A DNA stretch of 64,000 nt from NCBI RefSeq assembly GCF_002954265.1, contig NZ_PPSL01000006.1:124001-188000 (forward strand), written 5' to 3'. Below are positions 1 to 9,242 of the stretch, in pieces. Numbering within the stretch: the stretch's first letter is position 1; each line of letters begins with the position of its first letter. The DNA comes from Flavipsychrobacter stenotrophus. Lineage in GTDB: Bacteria > Bacteroidota > Bacteroidia > Chitinophagales > Chitinophagaceae. The notes beneath the pieces were generated by a model. It saw only the letters and a list, made by a program, of their open reading frames with translations, ran no database searches and was not told where the DNA came from. The position numbers and the translations under genes are program-made.

Positions 1-36
1 AACGGGCCATAACCCTCTGCCTTTCTTGATAAGCGA
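1..36 (-). promoter_or_regulatory. SAM-I (S-box) riboswitch, 5' part only
   Basis: Read on the minus strand, this stretch gives CTTATCAAGAAAGGCAGAGG followed by a GGCCC segment. This matches the start of the SAM-I riboswitch consensus (CUUAUCAAGAgaGGuGGAGGGA-cuGGCCC), including the P1 5' strand and the kink-turn side. The rest of the aptamer and the controlled gene lie beyond the left edge. In Bacteroidota such switches usually control methionine or SAM synthesis or uptake genes, but the target is not visible here. Confidence 0.75.
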
Positions 37-55
37 TCTTTTAAAAGAACTGGTG

Positions 56-88
56 CAAAGGTAAACGCACAACTTTCAATTTTCCAAA
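56..88 (-). promoter_or_regulatory. Promoter for the riboswitch transcript
   Basis: On the minus strand a TACCTTTG -7 element (56-63) fits the Bacteroidota TAnnTTTG consensus. A TTTG -33-like element lies at 85-88, with 21 nt between the two. The SAM-I aptamer starts about 20 nt downstream, which is the expected layout for a leader transcript. Confidence 0.6.
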
Positions 89-190
89 ACATTTTTTCAA
101 ACACTTGCAAATATGCAGCTTTCAAACCCACAAGACCATTTCCTGAAACCATTGTCCATCAATGGTTTACAACAATATGGAACCGCGCAA

Positions 191-2557
191 TTAAAACTTA
201 AAATTGTAAGTGATACTAGGTAGCAAAGGGAGAATATAGACCTCTTTCACCTTCAGTTTTATGGTGCCGGTGTTACCCACCTCCGACCTGTCTACATACA
301 AAAAGTAAGGATTAGCATGATTGTAAATATTATACACAGAGAACGTCCAGCTACCCTGCCATTTATGCGGCTTAGTATGCTGCGGAGTGTAGGTAGCCGA
401 CACATCTAAGCGATGATATGCAGGCATACGATACGAGTTGGTTTTACTGTATTGCTCCACCAGCGTACCACCTACAAAATAGAAAGCTGTTGGCAGTGTT
501 ATAGCATTACCAGTACCATAAATAAATACGCTTGAGAATGTCCATTTCTTACTTTGCTCATAGCTCGCTACTACAGATATATCGTGCCTTCTGTCGTACT
601 TGGCAGGGAATTCATCACCATTATTTAGTAAGGCAAATTTTTGGTATGTCCACGATAAAGTATACCCTACCCAACCCGTAAATCGGCCTTGTGTTTTATT
701 GATAAACAACTCTGCACCATATGCGGTTCCTCTACCAAAAACATAAGACAATTCCGGGTCCTGAAGTGAGTTAGGAACGTAGCCATCCTTGTACTGCACC
801 TGGTTATTCATTCGCTTGTAATATACCTCTACAGCGGTTTCCAGCTTATTATCGAGGAAATTATGAAAGTAACCCGCTGAGTACTGCCATGCATTCTGTG
901 GCTTTACAATGTAAGTACTTGGTGCCCACACATCGGTAGGTAATGTGCTGCCATTATTAGTTACCAGGTGCAGGTATTGGTATGTCTTGGCCACACTTCC
1001 TTTTACTGACGAATTTTCATTTATGGTGTAGCGAATATTAAATCTCGGTTCAAGCCCATCGTAGACTTTTGCAAGGTCACCTTTGCCATATTTTGTACTA
1101 TCCCTTTTGTTACCGTTGGTATCCACATCATAGGCTGTGTAAGGCCCCACCTGACCGAACCATGTGTATCTCAATCCTACATTTATTTTGATCCTTTTAG
1201 TAAGGTCAAAATCATCCAACACATATGCACCTGCTTCATGCACGTATTTGATCAAAGCATTGTTGGGTTGCAGTTTTATAGTATCTGCCTGGCCCGATAC
1301 CTGGTTAGGGATAAAGGTGTGATTGGTATATACGAGCCCTCCCTTAATGTGGTGATTGAAAGATGTATAATAATCAAGATCGCTCTTTATGTTGTAGTCT
1401 TTTACACCCGATGATATCTTTATACCAAATGCTGCATTTGCAGATGCCCCACTACCCTGCTCAAAGCTTGATGCAAAATTATAAGTGTTGTAAACAGCGG
1501 TAGTATTCAAAAATAACTTATCACTAAACTGATGATTCCACCTTAGCGAAGCAGTGGTATTACCCCAGGGTATCTTCGCTTTAAACGTACCGTTCTCACT
1601 TTCAAATTTAAACTTATCAAGCCCCAGATAGCCACTTAAGTATAGTCTGTCTTTCTCTCCCAATCTGTAATTGGCCTTCAGATTAAGATCATAAAAATAA
1701 TAGCCTGTGTTCTTCAATCGTTCTGTAAATGGTCGCAACAATACATCAATGTAAGTGCGCCTTCCAGCTATCATAAACGACCCTTTATTTTTCTTAAGTG
1801 GACCTTCCAGTGTAAAACGGGAAGCTATCAATCCTATACCACCCTGCCCGTGAAACTCCTTATTATTCCCCTCCTTCATAGTCACATCCACCACCGATGA
1901 CAAACGACCACCGTAGTTAGCAGGTGCGCCACCCTTAACAAGGGTTACATCCTTAATGGCATCTGAATTGAAGACAGAAAAGAAACCAAATAAATGGCCC
2001 GTGTTATAAACAGCCGCATCATCAAGCAGTACCAGATTCTGATCCGGACCGCCGCCGCGCACATAAAAACCTGCATTACCATCACCTGCAGATTGCACTC
2101 CGGGCAACAGCTGTATCGTCTTTAACACGTCAACCTCGCCAAACAAAACCGGCAGTTTTTGTATTCGTGCAATGGATAGAGTTACAGTCCCCATTTCCGT
2201 ATTCTTCACATTCTCATTCTTCCTGCCGGTAGTTATTTCCACCTCCTTCATCAAAGTAGAGCTGCGCATCTCTGCATTGTAAGTATGATTTGTGTTAAGG
2301 TCGATCTTTCGTATTTGTGTCTGGTAACCTACATAAGAAAAAGTGACAGTGTAAGTGCCTGGAGGTACGGAAACCGAATAAAATCCATATCCATTAGTTT
2401 GTCCGCCAAGATTAGCTTCTTTAATGTAGATAGATCCGCCAATCAGCGTTTCTCCCGAAGCCGAGTCGCGCATATAGCCGCTCAGCGATGCCTTTTGGGC
2501 AATAGCTAAGACCGGCAGGAGTATCAGCAGAAGTAGAAAACGAAATTTTATAAACAT
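191..2557 (-). CDS. TonB-dependent outer-membrane receptor
   Basis: This 788-residue protein starts with a signal peptide (residues 1-20). A carboxypeptidase-regulatory-like beta-sandwich follows (about 22-110), then a plug domain (about 118-230) with a GFYVRGGGPDQN segment, then a long beta-barrel ending in an aromatic residue (NFKF). It is a TonB/ExbBD-energised importer of an unknown substrate in the outer membrane. It lies 34 nt downstream of a DUF3347 lipoprotein gene, so the two are probably co-transcribed. DUF3347 proteins are often found with metal efflux or uptake genes, so a metal complex is a possible ligand; that is inference. The N-terminal sandwich is typical of Bacteroidota receptors, and there is no SusD-like partner here. 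Confidence 0.9.
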   Translation of the reverse strand: MFIKFRFLLLLILLPVLAIAQKASLSGYMRDSASGETLIGGSIYIKEANLGGQTNGYGFYSVSVPPGTYTVTFSYVGYQTQIRKIDLNTNHTYNAEMRSSTLMKEVEITTGRKNENVKNTEMGTVTLSIARIQKLPVLFGEVDVLKTIQLLPGVQSAGDGNAGFYVRGGGPDQNLVLLDDAAVYNTGHLFGFFSVFNSDAIKDVTLVKGGAPANYGGRLSSVVDVTMKEGNNKEFHGQGGIGLIASRFTLEGPLKKNKGSFMIAGRRTYIDVLLRPFTERLKNTGYYFYDLNLKANYRLGEKDRLYLSGYLGLDKFKFESENGTFKAKIPWGNTTASLRWNHQFSDKLFLNTTAVYNTYNFASSFEQGSGASANAAFGIKISSGVKDYNIKSDLDYYTSFNHHIKGGLVYTNHTFIPNQVSGQADTIKLQPNNALIKYVHEAGAYVLDDFDLTKRIKINVGLRYTWFGQVGPYTAYDVDTNGNKRDSTKYGKGDLAKVYDGLEPRFNIRYTINENSSVKGSVAKTYQYLHLVTNNGSTLPTDVWAPSTYIVKPQNAWQYSAGYFHNFLDNKLETAVEVYYKRMNNQVQYKDGYVPNSLQDPELSYVFGRGTAYGAELFINKTQGRFTGWVGYTLSWTYQKFALLNNGDEFPAKYDRRHDISVVASYEQSKKWTFSSVFIYGTGNAITLPTAFYFVGGTLVEQYSKTNSYRMPAYHRLDVSATYTPQHTKPHKWQGSWTFSVYNIYNHANPYFLYVDRSEVGNTGTIKLKVKEVYILPLLPSITYNFKF

Positions 2558-2591
2558 GATAGTTGGTATAGACTGTATAAGTAGATCTTAA

Positions 2592-3161
2592 TTAAAATGA
2601 TTCCTGCACCTCTCCACACTCCAGCATTTTCTTGCCGAAATACGGATTCTTAATCTCCTCTTCTTCACTCAGCCAATACGCGCCCTTATCATTGAAGGCC
2701 ATTGGGCAATATTGCTTGTGCACTCCTCCATTCTTCAGTCCTGCATGCTTTAGCATGGTATACATAGCTGTAGAAATGCCGCTGAATGCCAGCCGCTGCT
2801 TTTCACAGGTATTATCTTTTATTCCTGCTATCGTTTGGGTCTGCATGATCACAGTATCAAGGTATGGCTGCAGTGGTAGTTTATTTGCCGAATCTGCGCT
2901 AAGAAAGGCGCTCATATTCCTTGCTTCGTTCATCAGTTCATTACTTTGGGTGGCAGTTTTTGCTTCGTCAGAAGCCACCAAAGCATTTTTTAATGAGTAG
3001 TATTTGGTCACTAGGGTCATCATCTTAGTCGTACCTGCGGCAGACAAGTTACTGCTCAATGGTCCCTTTTCTACTTTCTTATCATCTGCCTTGGGAGAAC
3101 TGCTACTGCAACTCAAACAAAATAAAAGGATGGCTACACTCAGGCATTGTACAATACGCAT
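2592..3161 (-). CDS. DUF3347-domain lipoprotein
   Basis: A lipoprotein signal with lipobox LSC (Cys18) precedes a helical DUF3347 domain. The C-terminal signature is conserved: CPMAF, a KGA-W segment, NPYFG, then a Met and CGE. The same signature occurs in the two DUF3347 proteins of the copper island (35012-35590, 36980-37594). The two Cys plus Met suggest a soft-metal site such as Cu(I), but the function of the family is not established. It is the first gene of a probable two-gene unit with the TonB receptor. The ATG at 3161 was chosen because it directly precedes the signal peptide. Confidence 0.8.
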   Translation of the reverse strand: MRIVQCLSVAILLFCLSCSSSSPKADDKKVEKGPLSSNLSAAGTTKMMTLVTKYYSLKNALVASDEAKTATQSNELMNEARNMSAFLSADSANKLPLQPYLDTVIMQTQTIAGIKDNTCEKQRLAFSGISTAMYTMLKHAGLKNGGVHKQYCPMAFNDKGAYWLSEEEEIKNPYFGKKMLECGEVQESF

Positions 3162-3180
3162 GATCGGTAAAATTGAATTG

Positions 3181-3188
3181 CAAAAATA
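3181..3188 (-). promoter_or_regulatory. Candidate -7 element for the DUF3347/TonB receptor unit
   Basis: The minus-strand octamer TATTTTTG fits TAnnTTTG and lies 19 nt upstream of the DUF3347 start codon. No convincing -33 element was found. Confidence 0.35.
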
Positions 3189-3299
3189 ATGTAACCGTGG
3201 TTAATCATTTCCTTTAATAATCAATAACAATATTTATACCATATAACTGCACCGTCAGAATTATTTTATTGGCAATATTCACTACCTCACGTTTTAATT

Positions 3300-3307
3300 T
3301 ACATTTG
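3300..3307 (+). promoter_or_regulatory. Candidate -7 element
   Basis: TACATTTG fits TAnnTTTG and lies 19 nt before the start of the secreted protein gene at 3327. There is no clear -33 element at the usual distance. Confidence 0.4.
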
Positions 3308-3326
3308 TGTCAAATAAAACCAAAAA

Positions 3327-4043
3327 ATGAAAGCATTAAAATTATCCATAATGGCGATTGCCATTTCTGCTACCGGCCTTAGTGCTTATGCTCAGAAAAC
3401 CGGTGACGAAGTAATTCAGAAACATATTGACGCTATAGGCGGCGAAAAAAACTGGGATAAGATCAAATCTGTAAAAATGGTCGGCGCAATGAGTGCACAG
3501 GGCATGGAGATCGCTGTAACCCAAACCATCGTTAATGACAAAGCAATGAGAATGGACATTGCTTTAATGGGCCAAAACGGATACATGATCTATACCGACA
3601 AGAGCGCATGGCAGTTCATGCCATTCGCCGGCGATACAAAACCAAAGGAACTGCCTGCCGACCAGGTAGCCGCCAGCAAAGACAAGCTCAACTTTAAGAA
3701 TACCGTGATGGCAAATAAAGCTATGATCTCAAAAGCAACGCTTGACGGTACCGACACTATCAATTCTGCGGCTTGCTACAAGGTAAAGATCACCGGTAAA
3801 GACGGTAATGAATCTGTATGCTATTTCGACGCTAAAACATTCTACCTGGTAAAGCAAGATGCAAAAGTGAAAGTTCAGGATGAAGAGCAGGAAGTGTCTT
3901 ACACTTTCAGCAATTTCAAAAAACAACCTGAAGGCGTGGTTATTCCTATGACTTACGGTACTCCACAAGGCGATATCGTTTTCAAAACTGTTGAGATCAA
4001 CAAAAAGATAGACGAAAAATTATTTCTACCTGAAACAAAATAA
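3327..4043 (+). CDS. Secreted LolA-like-fold protein of unknown role
   Basis: This 238-residue protein has a clear signal peptide (residues 1-22, cleavage after AYA). The mature domain is rich in beta strands. It begins DEVIQKHIDAIGG, a sequence common in Bacteroidota periplasmic proteins annotated as outer-membrane lipoprotein-sorting-like (LolA/LolB fold). The true LolA role is not shown. The gene stands alone, ends at a strong bidirectional terminator and is convergent with asd. It could bind lipids or lipoproteins in the periplasm; this is family-level inference. Confidence 0.7.
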   Translation: MKALKLSIMAIAISATGLSAYAQKTGDEVIQKHIDAIGGEKNWDKIKSVKMVGAMSAQGMEIAVTQTIVNDKAMRMDIALMGQNGYMIYTDKSAWQFMPFAGDTKPKELPADQVAASKDKLNFKNTVMANKAMISKATLDGTDTINSAACYKVKITGKDGNESVCYFDAKTFYLVKQDAKVKVQDEEQEVSYTFSNFKKQPEGVVIPMTYGTPQGDIVFKTVEINKKIDEKLFLPETK

Positions 4044-4064
4044 TGTTTCAATAATTCTAAATAA

Positions 4065-4100
4065 AAAAGCAGTTTACGGTTCACACCATAAACTGCTTTT
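4065..4100. terminator. Bidirectional rho-independent terminator
   Basis: A 12-bp perfect stem (AAAAGCAGTTTA and its complement) encloses a 12-nt loop, with A-rich and T-rich flanks on the two sides. It sits between two convergent genes (3327-4043 and asd) and can serve both. Confidence 0.85.
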
Positions 4101-4149
4101 CCTTTTTTAGGATGGTTTTTACTTTTTAGTTTCTACTTTTTATTTTCGA

Positions 4150-5139
4150 TTATATCCACCCATTGTTGTGCAATAACTTGGCTATCTGCACAGCATTGGT
4201 TGCGGCACCTTTTCTCAGGTTATCGGCTACTATCCAGCAATTCAGGGTATTGGGCTGTGAATAGTCCCTCCTTATCCTGCCTACAAAAACCTCATCTTTA
4301 CCTTCTGCTTCAAGCGGCATAGGATACCCATTCATTGCAGGGTTATCTATGACCACAACGCCCGATACATTAGACAACTCCTCCTTTATATCCGACTCAT
4401 AGAAATCGTTGACAAATTCAATGTTCACACTCTCACTGTGCCCACCTATTACAGGTACACGCACTGCTGTTGCCGTTACCTTTATACTATCATCACCCAT
4501 TATTTTACACGTCTCCAGGCTCATTTTCATTTCCTCCTTGGTGTATCCATTCTCCTGGAAAACATCAATATGGGGGATCACATTCAGATCTATGTGGTGC
4601 GGATATACACCCTGCCCGCTTTTGCCGGCACGTTCATCCATCAACTCTTTAACCGCTTTCTGCCCTGTACCCGATACCGACTGATAAGTACTTACCACCA
4701 CCCTCTTTATCTTGTATTTTAAATGCAATGGCTGCAAAACCATTACCATCTGTATTGTGGAGCAATTAGGATTAGCTATGATCATGTCTTCCTTGGTGAC
4801 AACGTGCCCATTCACCTCGGGCACCACTAGCTTTATATCATTATGCATGCGCCACGCCGATGAATTATCTATCACCCGGCAACCAGCTGCGGCAAACTTT
4901 GGCGCCAACTCCAGAGATACACCGCCGCCCGCAGAAAACAATGCAACGGCCGGTTTCATATCAATAGCAGTGTCTGCAGATACTACATCATATTCTTTCC
5001 CCTTAAAAGTAACTTTCGTTCCAACAGATCTTTCAGACGCAACCGGAATGAGTTCTGTCACCGGAAAATTCCTTTCCTCCAGTATTTTCAGCATCATGCT
5101 ACCTACAAGGCCCGTGGCACCAACTATGGCTACTTTCAT
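4150..5139 (-). CDS. asd: Aspartate-semialdehyde dehydrogenase
   Basis: The enzyme reduces 4-phospho-L-aspartate to aspartate semialdehyde with NADPH, the branch step to lysine, diaminopimelate, methionine, threonine and isoleucine. The 329 residues match the family length. An N-terminal Rossmann motif (GATGLVG, 7-13), the catalytic Cys126 in NPNCST and the His234 in GGHSES are all present, so it should be active and cytosolic. It stands alone on the minus strand, facing the terminator at 4065-4100, and is divergent from the ABC exporter gene. Confidence 0.96.
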   Translation of the reverse strand: MKVAIVGATGLVGSMMLKILEERNFPVTELIPVASERSVGTKVTFKGKEYDVVSADTAIDMKPAVALFSAGGGVSLELAPKFAAAGCRVIDNSSAWRMHNDIKLVVPEVNGHVVTKEDMIIANPNCSTIQMVMVLQPLHLKYKIKRVVVSTYQSVSGTGQKAVKELMDERAGKSGQGVYPHHIDLNVIPHIDVFQENGYTKEEMKMSLETCKIMGDDSIKVTATAVRVPVIGGHSESVNIEFVNDFYESDIKEELSNVSGVVVIDNPAMNGYPMPLEAEGKDEVFVGRIRRDYSQPNTLNCWIVADNLRKGAATNAVQIAKLLHNNGWI

Positions 5140-5291
5140 ATTATACGATATTTAAATTGGTATTTCATTGAGGTAGCACACACAAAAAGAATGCCTCCAA
5201 ACTATACATTACAAAGTTATAGCAACATATATCATAACGGTAATGAAAAACTAATTTTCACAAAATGAAAATTTAAACAGGCAATATCAAA

Positions 5292-5299
5292 TAACTTTG
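5292..5299 (+). promoter_or_regulatory. -7 promoter element for the ABC exporter
   Basis: TAACTTTG fits the Bacteroidota TAnnTTTG box and ends 8 nt before the ATG at 5308, implying a very short or absent leader. No obvious -33 box was seen. Confidence 0.5.
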
Positions 5300-5307
5300 C
5301 CCCACCA

Positions 5308-7050
5308 ATGAGTAAGCTCAGTTCTGTTAATAAATACTTTATCAAATACAAATGGCGCCTGTTTCTAGGATTGCTATTCACCACCGTATCCGGCAAATTT
5401 GCTGTAATGCCTGGCAATAAAATTGGTAAGATTCTAGACGACGTCAAACAGTTAGTAGATTCCGGCGCTTCCAAAGAAGTAGTGATGCCAATTGTTGTAA
5501 AAACGGGACTCGTGCTATTAGGATTGGCATTACTTAGAGGCTTCTTTATGTTTATGACTCGGCAAACTCTCATTGTAATGTCTCGCCATATTGAGTATGA
5601 CCAGAAGAATGAGATCTATAACCAATACCAAAGACTAAATACAGGGTTCTACAAATCCAACTTTACCGGCGATCTGATGAACCGCATATCAGAAGACGTT
5701 TCTCGAGTGCGCATGTATACTGGGCCGTCTATCATGTACTTCACCAACATGCTAGCCATAACAACCTTTGGTGTCATCGAGATGTGGAAGGTAAATCACA
5801 TACTCACGATCTACGTGCTCACACCATTGCCATTTCTGGCATTGTCTATCTATTATGTGAACCGCATCATCTTCAAAAAAAGCGGTAAAATACAAGCACA
5901 ATTATCCGGACTCACTACCACAGCGCAGGAATCTTTTTCCGGTATTCGTGTCATCAAGTCATTCGTACAGGAAAAGAACATGATGCGTTTCTTCAATGAA
6001 AATTCTGAAAACTATCGTCAGAGTTCTATTAACTTGTCTGTTACTGAGGCTGTTTATTTTCCCTCCATGAACTTTTTTATTGGCCTAAGCATGCTCAGCA
6101 CCATTTTGATAGGTGGCTATTTTACTATCAATGGTAAGATCACCGGCGGAGACATTGCAAAGTTTGTTTTTTTAATAAATCTCCTCATGTTCCCTATATC
6201 AAGTATAGGCATGGTAGCCAGTATGACCCAGCGCGCGGGTGCTTCACAGAAAAGGATAGATGAATTCCTGGATTTGGAACCAGCCATTACTTCGCCGGCA
6301 AATGCAGTAAAACAAACATTAAAGGGAGATGTTGAATTCAGCAATATTTCCTTTACCTACCCCCATACCGGCATCAATGCTATTCAGCACCTGTCACTAA
6401 AGATCAAGCCCGGACAAAAGGTAGCCATCATTGGTAAAACCGGCTCGGGCAAATCTACGCTCGCGCACATGATGCTGCGTATGTACGACACTACGGGCGG
6501 AGAAGTATTACTTGATGGTGTGGACATTAAAAAGTTTGACCTTCACGATCTACGTCGGCAGATCGCCTATACCCCGCAGGAGGCCTATCTTTTCTCAGAC
6601 ACCATATACAACAACATTAAGTTTGGCAAAGACGATGCTACTGAGGCAGAAGTAAAAAATGCAGCCCGCATGGCCGATCTGGAAAACGACATCGCAGGCA
6701 TGTCGCACGGTTATGAGACTGTTGTAGGTGAGCGGGGCGTAATGCTGAGTGGGGGGCAAAAGCAGCGCATGGTGCTTGCTCGTGCCATAATTAAAAACAG
6801 TCCGTTGCTGATATTAGATGAGTGCTTATCTGCTGTTGATACACAGACGGAGAAAAATATACTGGCTAATCTTAAAGAATTCCTGGTAGATAAAACCACT
6901 TTGGTAATAACGCACAGGATCTTCACCTCTTGGACTTTCGATCAGATCATTGTACTTGATGATGGCAATATTGCAGAGCAAGGTAATCATGAAGAACTGA
7001 TGCAACTCAATGGCAGGTATGCCCAGTTATATATTCACCAGACCAGTTAG
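5308..7050 (+). CDS. ABC exporter half-transporter (fused membrane and ATPase domains)
   Basis: The 580 residues comprise an N-terminal six-helix exporter domain and a C-terminal ATPase. The ATPase has Walker A GKTGSGKS (near 376-383), signature LSGGQKQR (near 479), Walker B LLILDE (near 501-506) and an H-loop ITHR. It is a type IV (MsbA-like) inner-membrane exporter that should work as a homodimer. The substrate cannot be told; lipid or drug export is the family norm. It lies divergent from asd, and its TAG stop overlaps the stop of the convergent rsmI by 4 nt. Confidence 0.92.
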   Translation: MSKLSSVNKYFIKYKWRLFLGLLFTTVSGKFAVMPGNKIGKILDDVKQLVDSGASKEVVMPIVVKTGLVLLGLALLRGFFMFMTRQTLIVMSRHIEYDQKNEIYNQYQRLNTGFYKSNFTGDLMNRISEDVSRVRMYTGPSIMYFTNMLAITTFGVIEMWKVNHILTIYVLTPLPFLALSIYYVNRIIFKKSGKIQAQLSGLTTTAQESFSGIRVIKSFVQEKNMMRFFNENSENYRQSSINLSVTEAVYFPSMNFFIGLSMLSTILIGGYFTINGKITGGDIAKFVFLINLLMFPISSIGMVASMTQRAGASQKRIDEFLDLEPAITSPANAVKQTLKGDVEFSNISFTYPHTGINAIQHLSLKIKPGQKVAIIGKTGSGKSTLAHMMLRMYDTTGGEVLLDGVDIKKFDLHDLRRQIAYTPQEAYLFSDTIYNNIKFGKDDATEAEVKNAARMADLENDIAGMSHGYETVVGERGVMLSGGQKQRMVLARAIIKNSPLLILDECLSAVDTQTEKNILANLKEFLVDKTTLVITHRIFTSWTFDQIIVLDDGNIAEQGNHEELMQLNGRYAQLYIHQTS

Positions 7051-7808
7051 TCATCATTTTCATCCTCAACTTCTTCTTCCTCGGTTTCATCCTCTTCCCT
7101 GTTCTTGTACTTATTCTTACTCTTGCCTGTTTCTTCCTTTACCACCTTCCCTTCTATCACCATTACAATTTCTCCCTTTGGCGGGTGAGCTTCATAATGC
7201 GCTGCCAGTTCGGCCATAGTAGCCTTATTGGTCTCTTCAAACATCTTGGTCAATTCTCTGCACACAGCCCCTCTGCGATCTGCACCAAAGTAAGTAACAA
7301 ACTCCTGCAGCGTCTTTACCAGCCTGTGAGGCGATTCATATAAGATGATAGTGCGTTCTTCTTCCGCCAGCTTCTTCAGCATGGTTTGCCTGCCCTTTTT
7401 AGGCGGTAGGAATCCTTCAAACACAAACCTGTTGCTCGGTATACCCGACTGTACCAATGCAGGTACAAATGCCGTAGCTCCCGGCAGGCACTCTACATGC
7501 ACACCATTAGCTATACACTCGCGCACCAGCAGAAAACCAGGATCAGAGATGCCCGGTGTGCCCGCATCTGTGATCAGCGCGAAAGATTTCCCGGCCTTCA
7601 TCTGGTCTACCAGGTGCGGTACTACTTTATGCTCATTATGCTGATGATACGCTGTTAGCGGCTTCTGTATGTTGTAATGCCTTACCAATACCCCACTTGT
7701 TCGGGTATCTTCGCACAGAATGCAGTCTACCTCCTTCATTACCTCTACCGCCCGGTAAGTAATGTCACCGAGGTTGCCAATAGGAGATGGAATGAGGTAT
7801 AATGGCAT
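7047..7808 (-). CDS. rsmI: 16S rRNA (cytidine1402-2'-O)-methyltransferase
   Basis: RsmI methylates the 2'-OH of C1402 in 16S rRNA using SAM. The N-terminal LYLIPSPIGNLGDIT and the DAGTPGISDPG SAM-site segment are characteristic of this tetrapyrrole-methylase-fold enzyme. The 253 residues end in a charged tail (about 228-253, many Lys then Glu/Asp) beyond the usual domain. The gene is monocistronic and overlaps the ABC exporter stop codon tail to tail. Confidence 0.94.
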   Translation of the reverse strand: MPLYLIPSPIGNLGDITYRAVEVMKEVDCILCEDTRTSGVLVRHYNIQKPLTAYHQHNEHKVVPHLVDQMKAGKSFALITDAGTPGISDPGFLLVRECIANGVHVECLPGATAFVPALVQSGIPSNRFVFEGFLPPKKGRQTMLKKLAEEERTIILYESPHRLVKTLQEFVTYFGADRRGAVCRELTKMFEETNKATMAELAAHYEAHPPKGEIVMVIEGKVVKEETGKSKNKYKNREEDETEEEEVEDENDD

Positions 7809-7901
7809 TTACTAAGTCAAAATTTAAAAGTGAAAACCCAAAAGTGCTACATTATATGCAATGGACTCGCAGGTGCAATATCAAAGACATAAACAAAATG
7901 A

Positions 7902-7993
7902 GCAGCCCTGAAAGGGTTACGTAAATAGAGAGAGGTTTAAACCCCTCGTATGAAAAACAAAAAACATAAAGCCCTGTAAGGGCAGCATACTAT
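7902..7993. repeat. REP-like intergenic repeat with CCCTGAAAGGG / GCCCTGTAAGGGC
   Basis: The gap between rsmI and purS holds two short imperfect palindromes, CCCTGAAAGGG and GCCCTGTAAGGGC, about 70 nt apart, with a third small one (GGTTTAAACC) between them. GCCCT-n-AGGGC motifs of this kind recur in intergenic DNA of many Bacteroidota and resemble REP/BIME units. Only one unit is seen here, so its repetitive nature is inferred. No gene was found in 7809-8098. Confidence 0.4.
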
Positions 7994-8098
7994 TTGAGCA
8001 AACAATAAAAAACTAAACCAATCACATCACTTTACAGTCTAATGTCTGTCAATTGCAACACTTTTTGGTTTTCACTTTTAACTTTTGCCTTAAACCTA

Positions 8099-8350
8099 CT
8101 ACCCTTCAGTGATCGTCAGTTCAAAACCTTCCATTACCTGGTTAGCCAACAGCTTCTTGCATGCTTCGTGAGCAGTCTTTTCTGCCGCGTCAGCTGTTGC
8201 TGCTTCTACCTGCATTGTAACGTGTTTACCAACTCTTACACCCTGCACGTTAGTAAGACCCAGATTGTGCAAACTATTGCTTACTGCCTTACCCTGTGGA
8301 TCAAGCAATTCCTTAAGAGGCATGATGTTGATATGCGCTGTATATTTCAT
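8099..8350 (-). CDS. purS: Phosphoribosylformylglycinamidine synthase subunit PurS
   Basis: This 83-residue protein (ATG at 8350, sequence beginning MKYTAHINIMPLKELLDPQG) has the conserved PurS pattern including VQGVRVGKH. PurS bridges PurL and PurQ in the complex that turns FGAR into FGAM in purine synthesis. The longer upstream reading frame was rejected because it runs into pssA and lacks PurS similarity. It follows pssA by 22 nt on the same strand, so the two may be co-transcribed; purL and purQ are not in the window. Confidence 0.9.
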   Translation of the reverse strand: MKYTAHINIMPLKELLDPQGKAVSNSLHNLGLTNVQGVRVGKHVTMQVEAATADAAEKTAHEACKKLLANQVMEGFELTITEG

Positions 8351-8372
8351 GATATAATTATTTTCAGATTGA

Positions 8373-9158
8373 TTATTGAGCAGTTGTTTGTTCTTCCGGA
8401 TATTTATACACCAACGACAACAGCACATATAGTGCAAATGCCAGTGGTATAGAAGCAAAGCCTAAAAACGGAATAGCTACCAATGCAGATATTACCACAA
8501 CAAGTTGCGGCCAGCTATACGCCAGCTTCATCTTAGGGGGTATCATTTTAAAGAACTTTATTTTGGACACCATCAGGAAACACATTAAAGCAATGATGCC
8601 ATACAATGCCCATTTGTTATGTAGCACTTGTGGTATGTTCAGTGAATTATTCCACAGTATTATGGGAAACGAACCAACCAATATACCCACAGCCGGTACA
8701 GGCATACCAATAAAATAGCTCTTCTGGCTATCAGCAGTAATATTATACTTGGCCAATCTTAGCGCTGCAAAACAGGCTATCAAAAATGCAGGACACATAC
8801 TCAGCATGCTGGCATCAAGTGCATCATGCCCCATCATCACCGTATCCCACAGACATTTGAACATAATAATAGATGGTGCTACTCCAAAAGAAACTACATC
8901 GGCCAATGAATCAAGATCTTTACCTATCGGCGAGAAAATGTTCAATGCACGCGCGGTAAAACCATCCAGCATGTCGCAGATAGCGGCTATGCCTATAAAT
9001 ATGCTGCCCATATATATCTGCTCCGTACCCATTATCCATTGCAGGGAATGATCACTCACACTACGGTATACATATGGCTGTGCAGTAAGTAAATATGCGA
9101 TGGCAATACAACCGCAAAACAGATTTCCCAGCGTTAGCAGGTTGGGCAAGTGCTTCAT
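8373..9158 (-). CDS. pssA: CDP-diacylglycerol-serine O-phosphatidyltransferase
   Basis: This integral membrane enzyme makes phosphatidylserine, the precursor of phosphatidylethanolamine. The CDP-alcohol phosphatidyltransferase signature is complete: DMLDG-x2-AR-x8-G-x3-D-x3-D, in the segment DMLDGFTAR to DSLAD. The protein has several hydrophobic helices. The start was set at the ATG at 9158 (MKHLPNLLTLGN), giving 261 residues, because alignable sequence begins there; an ATG-less extension to 9188 is possible. No phosphatidylserine decarboxylase lies beside it. Confidence 0.93.
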   Translation of the reverse strand: MKHLPNLLTLGNLFCGCIAIAYLLTAQPYVYRSVSDHSLQWIMGTEQIYMGSIFIGIAAICDMLDGFTARALNIFSPIGKDLDSLADVVSFGVAPSIIMFKCLWDTVMMGHDALDASMLSMCPAFLIACFAALRLAKYNITADSQKSYFIGMPVPAVGILVGSFPIILWNNSLNIPQVLHNKWALYGIIALMCFLMVSKIKFFKMIPPKMKLAYSWPQLVVVISALVAIPFLGFASIPLAFALYVLLSLVYKYPEEQTTAQ

Positions 9159-9242
9159 ATTGGCCCAAAAGTAAGGATAATGCACCAATTGCTCAATAGC
9201 GACCTATAATCTTAGGCACCAATAAAAGAACAATCTTTTAAA

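Noticed and set aside
8351-8458. Extended N-terminus for purS
   Set aside because: The upstream codons overlap pssA and do not align with PurS; the ATG at 8350 is the conserved start.
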